From positions 1 through 64,000 of the forward strand of contig JADNRV010000201.1 of assembly GCA_015499995.1 (NCBI GenBank): 64,000 nt of DNA. The letters run 5' to 3'. The position numbers and the translations under genes are program-made. This DNA comes from Flammula alnicola (taxonomy: Eukaryota; Basidiomycota; Agaricomycetes; Agaricales; Strophariaceae). A model generated the notes under the pieces. It saw nothing but the letters and a program-made list of their open reading frames with translations. It ran no database searches and had not been told where the DNA came from. Positions 54,660 to 64,000 of this stretch are shown one piece after another. Numbering within the stretch: position 1 is the stretch's first letter; every line of letters begins with the position of its first letter.

Positions 54660-56313
54660 CCCACCTCCAACAATAATTGATAGTTTGTCAGTCTGATCAA
54701 TGGATTGGATGGGGTCCCTACATATCCACATTTTCACTGGTATGATAAGTAAGTAATCATTACGGAATTTCTAAGGTACCAATTTAGCAATACAGGGACA
54801 CCATTGCCGTGGCGCACTATGCAAGTGTCGGTTGGCTGTTGACGCGGAAACTCATGGTTCGTATGCTGGCTGGTTACTAGTGTACCTCCATTCCGCTGAG
54901 CGCACAGGCCGCATGCATCGCACTGTCGACGTGTCTCTGTGCGCATATTGTGGTGTGATAAGAAGAGAAAGGGCGGGTGGTTCCGCCTGAGACCAAGCGT
55001 CGTTAAGGAGGCATGGTACGGGATGCCGCCCCGAGCCCCGTAAAATGGTTAAGCCTTTAGGGTATAAGTAACGAAGACACGCAGGAAAGGGAGGGTGATG
55101 TGGGTCATTGAGTAAGGAGTGGCAGGGAGCTCCAGCCTCCCGTCACGCGAGCACGAAGAAGGTTAGCGCCCCGAAATATCGCATGCGATCAATGAATGGG
55201 TGTCCTTTTCGAGCTGCATTTGGGATACCGCCGGTGGGACATATCCAGGGTGGACGCTGCTCGACTTATGGACTAGTACTTTTCTGTAACATTGCCCGAA
55301 GGTGGATTGACGTCGACGGTCGCCATGGCCGACGGTCAGGGTTTGGTTCGGAACTCGGAGCGGAGGACGTTGTGCGACAAGCAGAGAAACTGGCTCATGT
55401 TCGCTGGTTGAGCTGGAGACTGGAGCCATGAAGGCTGTAGTTGTGCCGAGAAATGTTTGCAAAGACCGCAATGAAAGATGAATGTTTGGACGTAAAGAAT
55501 GGATCCGGACATGTAATTTTTTCGTCATTTATAGTTCCGATAAAATGAAACCTAGAAAGTTATGAAATGGTGCATTCAGTGTCACGAGAGATATGTAAAG
55601 GTGAGAGAAAGAAGATACCTGTAAAGAGCATTGATAAAGAGCAAGGCAGAAATTACATGTCGCTGGAGGGTTGGGCGGCTCTTTCATAAAAAGCTCAACG
55701 CTCTCAAGCGTTTGCTTACGCAACGTAACGCAAGGTTACGCTCGTTGTACCTGACGCTACCAAATGCGGGCAGAAAAGACTCCGGGGTTTGGGAGGAAAC
55801 GCCACGTGACACTATTAGATTTGCTGACCCTTATTTTTTGTAGTGCCCCATTTCTTCAGATGTGTAACAATATTTTATATTTCAAGTTGGGGCGTCGCCG
55901 CGTCGAGGCTCGTCAGGAGAAACGAAGATCGATGGCGACTGGTAGTGCCAGAGTAGCCCAATGCGCTGTAAGGGATTAGAAAGAGCCAGGTAATGATAAT
56001 ACGCTATTATTAATTTGATGCAATTTGTGAGCTGGTGGTGGAGGCGCCTGTCGGGGATAGACACGCGGAGAGGACGATAAGGGATCACCATGAATTCAGC
56101 CTTGAGGCGCAGTTGGTGACCGGTGAGGACTGTGGATCAGAATTGCAAGAAGAGGTGCGAGAATCGGTCGTAAGTGGGCGGTGCTTACGGAGATGTCGAA
56201 GGAGGTTGGGCAAGGGCCGGCAACATTGGTGGCGGATGCGGTAGCAGTTGAAATGCGTATGTATGGTGAGGACGGAAGCGGGTGAAGCAGGAAGGAGAGC
56301 ACAGGATGGGGGT
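54660..56313. other. No gene recognised
   Basis: Several short ORFs on both strands (up to about 120 codons) with no family features. G+C rises after about 54900, as in the host-gene part of the window. It may be intergenic, or hold a gene I cannot see without homology. Confidence 0.4.
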
Positions 56314-56322
56314 GGGTGAATG

Positions 56323-56958
56323 GGATAAAACTATTCAGAAACCCCCTTTCTGCGAGAAACCCCGGGTTTCTACACTTTAAGCGAGAAACCCCATAAAGTC
56401 ATTGTTTACATACAAATGAGCTTGCTTGTTGCCGACCAATGCCGAGGGTGACCTTGCCGTGTGATGCCGAACATGTCTTATGAGAGGCATTTCTGAGACT
56501 GCCTCTCCTTCAAGTTCCCGTCGTCGATTTCAACCACCACTTGGCCTTTCTTTTATCCTCATTAGATTAGTATAAATTCTTATGGTACACCTTTGTTATA
56601 TCTGTTGGGATCCTTTCTAATTCTCTCTTTCAGTACTTATATTTATCTGAATTCAATCTGCAGATGCGTCATCTGAATGTTTTTGCCGACTAAGAAGGTG
56701 TTGAGGCCTCCAATGGTCCCCTGAGCGCTGTCGCCATCTATCAGTGAAGACAGAAAACCACCTCTGCACCAGCCATTCCGCTCTTATGCATCTTCCGATG
56801 CGTTTTGCCACAAAGTCACGTGTGGCGAAAGTCGGGTACAACGCTTCGGAGTTTAAATCTCGGCATTTCTGCCGACGTTGTTTGTTCTCCCAGAAACGGG
56901 GTTTCTATATAAGCATTGGGGTTTCTCGCAGAAAGGGGGTTTCTGAATAGTTTTATCC
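56323..56958. mobile_element. 636-bp MITE with perfect 41-bp inverted repeats
   Basis: Ends begin GGATAAAACTATTCAGAAAC on both strands and match for 41 bases; flanked by a perfect 9-bp duplication GGGTGAATG (56314-56322, 56959-56967). Extra copies of a GAGAAACCCC-type motif lie just inside each end. No transposase. It sits about 300 bases upstream of the FYVE gene and could affect its promoter. Confidence 0.93.
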
Positions 56959-57266
56959 GGGTGAATGTAGAGGCAAGGCGGGAGTTTGTTGAAGAGCGGG
57001 GAGAGAAAAGCACATGGGAATTTACCGGATATAAAAGCAGAGTTTACGGGATTTGTCAAGGAAGCACACGACAGACGGGTGTACGTAAAGACGAAAAAAT
57101 CATAAAAAAGGGAGAACGTCGGACGGGTGATGTGACTGTGTGACTGGGTGATGCCGGCGATTCATCCGATGAAACGACGATCTGGGATGGATCTGAGATG
57201 AGCCGGAAAGGGAAAGTAGTTTTGAATATAATCAGCCATCCACTCTACTGTCCTCCATCCCCAAAC

Positions 57267-58452
57267 ATGTCTCCTTCCCGTCCAGGTCCGTTTCTCTCCC
57301 TTCTCTCTGCCAGTTCTCCTACTCACCTCTCTTTTACAGCATCTCCGTCCTCGATCCCCTCGCTCTCCAGCAGCTCTCCCTCCTCATCCTCCTCCAGTCT
57401 CCTCGATGTCCCCCTTCACATCGTCGATCGTCCGAATGAGCACTTGGCTGTCCTCCTTCCCAGACAACTCTGGAAGGTTCGTCGCGTACATCAACTCCAT
57501 CTAATCATTTCTAACTCTCATTTCTAGCCCGATTCTTATTCCATGACCTGCGACAATTTCTACTGCCGTGTCCCCTTCTCCCTCTTTGAACGCAAACACG
57601 TACGTGTCCTCTCTGACGTACACCCTCTCGCCCACTCATACTTCATTTCAGCATTGTCGTAAATGTGGCGGCGTGTTCTGCGGCGCGTGTACTTCGCGTA
57701 CAACCCCCCTTCTCGATACTTCCAACCTGTCGTTCCTCCAACCCCCTCGTAACGTGCCCATTTCCGCGTTCGAGTCCTCCATCTCCCCCATAATCGATTC
57801 TCGCATTTGTGATGACTGCTGGGACCAGATCCATGGTTGTCCTACAACCCCTCGTACTCCAGACGTAACCCGTCCTTCCTTCAAACGCGTCTTATCCCAT
57901 CCCATCTCCGTCTTCAAATTCCCGCTGTCCCCCTCATCCCCAGCCCCTCAGTCTCCCTCCTCTCTCTCCACTGGTTCTGCCACTTCCCCCGCTTCCGACG
58001 GCCTCCTTGCTCCATCCTTTACCCGTAGAACCCAGTCCTTGTGCAATTCCCCCAGCAGCTCAAGTCTCAACACCCAGTCGTCGTCCAATAGCATTCCCGC
58101 TCGTTCTACCAGGCGCCTCGTTGTCCGATCTTCTCATTTGCCTTTGCCTCAAGACCTTGAGCGCTCATACGGCGAACTCGATGCATATCCCCTCCGCCGC
58201 TCTAGCGTTTTGTGCAAGGCTACAGGTGGCGGTCGTTGGGAGCCAAAACAGAGCCCTGTATTAGACGGTTACCGTCAACCCATCCCCGGGGGCAAGGCTC
58301 CGTACGAGATCGAGATGGAGCGCGAAGAGATGCTCGAGCGGCAACGGAAGCAAAATCCCGTCGTTAAAGACGGCGCCTTCCAATATCGTTTCCCACGCGA
58401 GCCCGAACCGATCATTCTCTCCCGCAGCCCCTTCAACCTCTCTACATTCTAA
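57267..58452 (+). CDS. FYVE zinc-finger protein
   Basis: Exons 57267-57476, 57528-57599 and 57652-58452 splice (introns 51 and 52 nt, GT-AG) to about 360 residues. A further in-frame intron at 57286-57339 is possible and would remove 18 Ser-rich residues. The FYVE finger is split by the introns and reads LWKPDSYSMTCDNFYC (the WxxD pocket), RKHHCRKCGGVFCGAC (the basic phosphoinositide motif) and RICDDC (the RVC-like strand). Eight zinc ligands can be counted. FYVE domains bind PI3P on endosomes and vacuoles. A long Ser/Pro-rich region and a charged C-terminus (EIEMEREEMLERQRKQNPVV) follow with no RING or other known domain. An upstream ATG at 57198 is in frame, but the Ser-rich 57267 start is the better fit. 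Confidence 0.85.
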
Positions 58453-61400
58453 TGCAATATCTCTCTCCCGCCGAAAAGTACTCCCCCTTTACCTGCCCTA
58501 TTCTCTGTGCATCCCCTTGAACTCTCCTTGACCGCCTTTTGCCATTTCCACCTCTTCCGCTTATCGTCTCCTTGCTGTCATTGCATATCGTTATTACTGT
58601 ATATTGCTTGCGTTTCTGCCCGATTCTGCACACCCCACTGTAACCATATCCATGCATCGCCATTTTTCTTCTTGGCTGGCCTCGCGCATTATTGTGCTCT
58701 ATATTCCTTCTTGGCTTTTTCGCTTATACCAACCTATCCCGTGCGTTACCCATGCCCTCCTCCAGCGCCTCTATCTTCCCATAATGGGATTCCAGCTTGT
58801 TGTCTATTTTAGCTGCCCTTTGCGGGCGTTGTTCTCGTATATGTTTCTCTCTACTCGGGTGTAGGTCGAGCGATTGTTGTTGATAGGTCTGCCATACTAC
58901 TATAATTATTATCACGTACTCTACATACATTCGGTTTTATCTTGGTCCTCTGAATAGAGATGTTTGAGGTTTCTTGCCACTTCAGCCAGTATGGAGCCGA
59001 AATTTCAATCTTGAGAATGATTCAATGAACGCATTCTCAAGAATATGTGGCTGTGCATATAGGACTGGCGCGTCCGAAAAAAATCGACGCGACTTTGCGG
59101 TAACAGACATTCACCGATATGCTTGTCTTCTCCTGCCCCAACCTCCTTTAAGGGAGGTCAGATTACACATTTACTGCGGCCTCACAAGCAGCTGTCGATG
59201 CTCCTACAGTGCCTCCGTCCATCTGGATATTCCTGTCGTGCCAGTTGACTTTGATGTGTGAGCCTTTGCACAAAGGTGGAATTTGGACGCTGCTAGAGAA
59301 TGAGGAGCGCATATGTTCCGAGAGATTTGCGACGAGGACGTCTCTGGGATTCACAAAATCTATTCCCAAGTTGGTGGTCTTATTTTTATGTTGCAACGCT
59401 GGCAGTCCTCCTGACATGCCTCGCTGCTTTTTTCTTACACAGAGACTCCTGAGGCTCATTATGGCCATGAACATAGGGTGAATGTGTATGCTCGGCTGAA
59501 GGAGAAGAAATTTTACATCGCATAGTTCGACCCTGTTATCCTCTCGCTCTGGATTGCATGCTAATGCTTGATTGGCTGCCCAACACCAGCCAACATCATT
59601 GGTCGAACATGCATGGATCCGACTTCAAGACCGTTTCCCAAGAGGCCGCCGCCCCAGCCATGATGGTTCGCACGCTTCCCATTCCTCATGATCCTCACAA
59701 GTTCCCTGGAAGGCTGGAACCCAATCGGTTTACTTCCAGTTTGCCTTCTCATGTGCAAATATTTTTAAGTAATCTTTCTTTGAATCAAGTTTCCTCTCCC
59801 GCCGCTATGTATGTCGCTTCCGAGTTCTGCTAGCAAGGTGCCACTTCTTGGGCGGCTCCGATGTGTCGCAAGTAGGCCGGCAACAGTCCGTGTCCCTCGC
59901 TGTGATCCTTGGCTGTTTTGCCAACCTCGTTCCGTCATAGAGTCTTGATCTCATCTTTCTCACTCCTCTTTGCTTATAAACCTCGGATGCTTTCTTTGGG
60001 TTTCTTTGACCTTGAAGCCACTGAAGGCAAAGTCCTCGCCCTCATGGAGTTTAAGCTTTGCCTTGCTTTCCTCGACGTCCATTCACTTGGGTCATGAGGG
60101 CGATGTTCAGAACAACTCTTCCCACCAGATTCATGATCCTTGGCAATTAACTCGAGAATGTCCGAGGACGACAAGGAATACCTCAAGCCTAATGAATTGA
60201 CAACAAGCGGCTTGGCTGAAGTGACTGAAGGGTGTATGTGGTGCGAGAAGCTCCTGTCCGCGCCTACAGTGATAGCTTTCCACGCTGTCTTGGGGATGCT
60301 GCCAAGATTCGACAGCGTGCCTCATCCAGTGGGATTTCTTTGAAAAACGACATCCTAATATTCCACTCCATCTGTCATCAATACGGGCGTATGCAGTTAG
60401 GCGTATGTTGGGGACGAGTTGCATGATACATCGTCCATGTAACTGCATGCGTATGCATATGTCCCGAAGAGATAGAGATTTACGTTACTTGGATGAACAT
60501 CGCATGGGAACGTTGAACAGGTGTTTCGCCCTAATAGAACCTGGCTCTCATGCTCCCTCATCCACGTAAAGGCGAGTTTCACGAGCCAGCAAGCCTCGAG
60601 GTTCAACGCAGCATTTGTACGGCTCGGCCCCAATTCCCACAAGTGGGACCAGGAGCCCCACTTGGCTAGTGAGTGCTATTTTAGATATGCAGGTGGCTTT
60701 GTTTACTGAACCTTCGAGTATCAGACTCGCGTGCTGCTTCGGCCCCGAGCGCTACACGGCAATGGAATTATTTTCGGAGATCTGCCGACCCTCACGGCGC
60801 GTTGATGCAGTGACGGTTGCTCGACGCACCACATGTGCTCGTGCGATGTTCCTTTCGAAATTCGAATGTTCAAATAACTCGCTTCAGCCCCGGAGCCCAA
60901 TCATTGACGGTCAAACTCTTGTGGGAGTATTCTGACATCACGAACTTATCTGGGGAAAGTGAGCGCAGAAGCGCAGAAATTTCGGTACTGTTTTGGGTGG
61001 GCTAATTTCTAAGCAAGGTGTCTCTAACGAGATGGTCAGGCGAGCAGCTCTTATTACAGTTTCTTGCCGGCTTGGCAGAATCCATTCGAAAATATCCAAC
61101 GTATCAGATACCGTGCGTATGATTAGATGAGATAGGTAATAACACACAGTCGCATGACGAAGACGGACCCGGACATGTGGAAGGTTTCTTAACGCCGTCG
61201 GACCAAGCTCTCGGACTCTGTAACTTGTGTAAATCCGTTGCTTCGAACATTAATCTGTATGCGATTTGCGCATTGTGGAATCTGGATTGTCACCGAACCA
61301 ACTTGAAGGTCCTTGTTGGATTTACGTAGAAGATCGCTTGTGTGGCTCGAGTTATCTCTTCATCGATAATCATATCACATCCACTCGAAGGTTGCATCTG

Positions 61401-62340
61401 GCCCTGGTCAATATAACTCGTACATGTCGTTAAATAACGATATGATCTTAATCGATGTGATTTAGCATCATAGCATGATGGAACCCCTATGAGTGCCATC
61501 TTCGTGACTAGCAATGAGGCAGTCGACGCAATGACACCAAGGTACGACACTAAATTTACCCCGCCAGCAGAGCACAATAGTTGAAATAGACACTTCTTTC
61601 TAGCTATGTTGACCTGCAGACTTCAAGTCCCGGGAGAAATGCGGGGAAAGAGGGGAAATTAGCTTCAATTACTTACAAAGCGGGGGTCTTGTTCGACCTC
61701 AGGATGCTTTCCATTTGTAACTTCGGGCTGGAGAATTGAATCACAGTACTGGAGGTACCGGAACAGCAGCCGCAACCGACAGCCATGGTTCTGTGATGAG
61801 CCTAACAGACTCTCTCTTCCCAGGTTTATTACAACTATATGGACGGATAAAATTCGCTCACTTTTTGACGCATTCCGGTAGCTCAGAAAAGAATGTTTAA
61901 TGGCGAACGAGACTTGGTCAAACGGTGCCTATTATTTGAACGGTGTCTGCGCTTTCCTCAATATCTGTCATCCCTTAAGTTTGCGGTAATTTGAATGCAC
62001 CAAAAATATGCCTGAATTGAAGAAGCTTACTTAGACCACTCGATTACAAGGGATGGAAGCAGCTCGATGAAATTGATCGTGCAGTAGGGTGTTAGAAGGG
62101 TGTTGAGCACAGTACTTGGGTGCAGTTGAGGTTCGTAGATAGCGTGGGATTTATCATAGAAGCAGAAATAAGTGGCACATACAGTTAACAGTTGCACTGG
62201 AAGCGATTTACTTTTAGGCGTTTTTGAACAATCAATTTTGAGCGCTGGAGCACTGAAGTTAGCTGCTAGGCCAGAATTGCCGAATATTTAGAGTAGGAAT
62301 AACTGACGTCGTGTAAACGCTTTAAATTCGGCGATTTCAC
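58453..62340. other. No gene supported in about 3.9 kb
   Basis: 3' flank of the FYVE gene followed by stop-dense sequence. Short ORFs near 59163-59474, 60131-60642 and 61290-61577 (minus) have balanced composition but no motif or splice pattern I can support. They may be relics of a decayed gene. Confidence 0.4.
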
Positions 62341-62751
62341 CTATAGTAGGCGTTTCCTCGTTGGGCGATCGCCTCGGAAAAACGACGGATGCAACGGAGG
62401 GTGAATAGTTTTTATATTTTTTCGTGCAAGAAATTCTAGAAGAGGTCTGTCATTTGGAGTGATTGAAGAACGCCAATCGTCCCGACTCACGTATTTCGCT
62501 TGAGGATCCAAGTCAGCCGAAGGGTGTTTGGACGCTGAGGTCCACCCAGAAGCGGCGGTTACGATGTTATCGTCGTCGTTATATGTGAACATGGTAAACG
62601 TATGACTTGCTGTGATTTGAATTTGGTCAAGTCTCTTGACGCGTCCGCGGCACGAGACTGTCACCGAGCAGTTCGAGATGTTCAGAATAGTCGGACCCGT
62701 GCTCATCCATTTCGAAAGAACAGAAAGATTAAGTCGGACTAATTGTACCAT
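62341..62751 (-). CDS. Hypothetical protein, possible terminal exon
   Basis: 137-codon open frame from ATG 62751 (MVQLVRLNLSVLSKWMSTGP) to 62341, ending FFRGDRPTRKRLL. No recognised domain or transmembrane segment. The frame remains open a little upstream, so it could be the 3' exon of a gene whose 5' part lies towards 62835. It lies 85 bases downstream of PUP1 on the same strand. Existence is uncertain. Confidence 0.3.
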   Translation of the reverse strand: MVQLVRLNLSVLSKWMSTGPTILNISNCSVTVSCRGRVKRLDQIQITASHTFTMFTYNDDDNIVTAASGWTSASKHPSADLDPQAKYVSRDDWRSSITPNDRPLLEFLARKNIKTIHPPLHPSFFRGDRPTRKRLL

Positions 62752-62835
62752 TTCATTCGGTTGAGCCGTCTTGTACCGTGCCAGAATTTCTGAGATTTTT
62801 TGAAATTAGTATAATACACCAAGGGAACAAGAAAT

Positions 62836-63872
62836 CTAAGTAGTGTCCATCTCATCTCCACCAATCAGTGTCAACTGCTCGTCAACAACAAACTTGCGAA
62901 TATCCTCCTTCTTCCATGCCGTTGTCCCTTTCCTGAACTTGTAGTCTCGCTCCTTCTGAACACGCTGGTTCGGCGTCTCGACGTTCCTGAGCATTTCGGT
63001 GTGGCTGGCGGTGATGATGCATGCATCGATGTTGGAACCAGAGCCAAGATCATTGAAGATACCAGCGGCGACAGCAGCTTTGACGAGCTTCAATGCATCG
63101 TCGCGCTGTAGACGGATGATCTTTAACACTCCTCCACTGAGAACGAGACGAAAGAACTGACCTCCATATTGGGCTTCCAGCCAGTTTCAAATACAGCCAT
63201 GGCAGCCAAGCTTCCCGATCCCATGGTGACATATGGCAGCTTGTCTGTCGAACCGTGAGGGTGGATAGTGAACAAGTGGGGGCCGGTTGCGTCAACCCCG
63301 CCAAGGACGAGAGCAGCACCAATATTTCCTTGGTACCTATGTCAATGGTATCAGGCCGACTATCCAGACAGGGAAAGAAAACAACGATAAACCTGAAGAG
63401 CATTTGCTTTAACATCGTCATTGCAGTAACGACGCGCGGCTTCCTTCCAGTCTGCAAAGCATGTAGCTCCATGTTTGAAGAAATAAGGGCGGTTGTAAAC
63501 TCGGTGTCTGCAGCCGTTCCTGCCCACAGCATCTGATCGACTCGGTAATGTAATGGATCTTTGAATAAAGGTTAGGAGGGACCGAGGACGTCATTGTGAA
63601 GGAAGATTCACACCTTCTCGCAGTTCTTATCCGCTACAATAGGTCCCTCCGTCGCGCGAGTGTCCGCACCCAACACAATCCCATCCTTAAACAGGCAGCC
63701 CACGATGGTCGTTCCCGTACTAGTAGCTTTCGGGAGGGGGAGACCCTTGTTCGTCAAAAAGTTGTTCCTAAGAATGGGTCAGTGTGCGAAGCATTCCTGC
63801 ACCGCATAGAACATACCTCAGCTCATTCGTGAAGTCAAATCCGGAGGAATTGGATAGAGGTGAAGTGGCCAT
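62836..63872 (-). CDS. PUP1: 20S proteasome subunit beta-2, with an apparent one-base frameshift
   Basis: Exons 63872-63817, 63767-63614, 63558-63393, 63336-63162 and 63105-62836, all with GT-AG introns of 49-56 nt; about 273 residues if the shift is corrected, near the 261-277 of yeast Pup1 and human PSMB7. A propeptide precedes the catalytic Thr1 at [11 protein letters not shown]. Asp17 (GADTRAT) and Lys33 (VADKNCEK) are present. Later blocks: [53 protein letters not shown] and the C-terminal [19 protein letters not shown] arm that wraps beta-3. Beta-2 provides trypsin-like cleavage. In exon 3, IRCCG and AGTAADTE lie in different frames across GGGC at about 63522-63525; one G appears missing. 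Because the gene is essential and otherwise perfect, sequencing or assembly error is likely. Confidence 0.93.
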
Positions 63873-64000
63873 GCGTGCAATGATTTGGTCTTGAGCAGAT
63901 TATGAGGTGGTTAAGAATTGGCCGCGTACGCGTCTACACCTAATTTGTAACAGGAAGCATGTGATCCGGATGTTGGTGATTTTGTCCAAGTTGGACCTTG
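63873..64000. promoter_or_regulatory. PUP1 upstream region
   Basis: Upstream of the PUP1 ATG at 63872. No other gene start or clear proteasome-associated promoter element could be identified in the 128 bases available. Confidence 0.3.

Noticed and set aside
59163..60642. Possible host gene on the minus strand
   Set aside because: Short frames with no splice logic, motif or start; cannot be supported without homology searches.
1..64000. CRISPR arrays, bacterial operons, riboswitches
   Set aside because: No spaced identical repeats or bacterial features; introns and retroelements show a eukaryotic fungal genome.

Overview
This window is transposon-packed DNA from a filamentous basidiomycete, most likely an Agaricomycete. 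The evidence is short (49-67 nt) GT-AG introns, Tad-like LINEs, Ty1/copia and Ty3/gypsy fragments with fungal signatures, and large Ulp1-transposase and 'GPGTE' multicopy proteins that I know from mushroom genomes. Only two or three host genes can be supported, all at the right end: a FYVE-finger protein (57267-58452, +), proteasome beta-2 PUP1 (62836-63872, -) and a doubtful hypothetical (62341-62751, -).

Layout. 1-1225 is a minus-strand copia gag/protease relic. 1964-3855 is a minus-strand 5' half of a Tad-like LINE (copy A), head-to-head with Tad copy B (4262-26572, +); a 400-bp copia pol scrap lies between them. Copy B is a nest. It holds a tRNA-headed SINE-like element (4524-6777), a two-gene Tc1-type DNA transposon (10170-13302), a complete Tad copy D (13333-21628, itself carrying a second tRNA-headed element at 17156-18910) and a third tRNA-headed element (21738-23728). 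A copia reverse transcriptase piece (26573-27608, -), a 5'-truncated LINE tail F (27610-29139, +) and a Ty3/gypsy gag-protease relic (29140-34767, -) follow. The Ty3 relic is split by a 2.67-kb inverted-repeat element (29981-32651) with a 9-bp target duplication.

34912-40189 holds no recognisable gene but has an AGACTGG-rich inverted-repeat element. 40190-45698 (-) is a decayed giant gene joining a Ulp1-type cysteine protease to a pogo-like DDE transposase, split by a 1.67-kb terminal-inverted-repeat element. A fourth tRNA-headed element (45910-48472) carries an open RNase H frame. 48990-52941 (-) is a decayed 'GPGTE' family gene split by a 1.07-kb MITE; a second inverted copy of that MITE lies at 53588-54650. 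A different 636-bp MITE (56323-56958) sits upstream of the FYVE gene.

How the parts relate: the Tad elements encode the endonuclease, reverse transcriptase and RNase H. The tRNA-headed elements share the LINE 3' end and poly(A) and carry 13-15-bp target duplications, so they are probably mobilised by Tad-type proteins. Tad ORF1 and ORF2 meet at a TAATG stop/start. The most novel candidates are the long tRNA-headed LINE-tailed element family, the Tc1-type transposon with a conserved-looking passenger gene, and the set of 9-bp-duplication MITEs with terminal hairpins.
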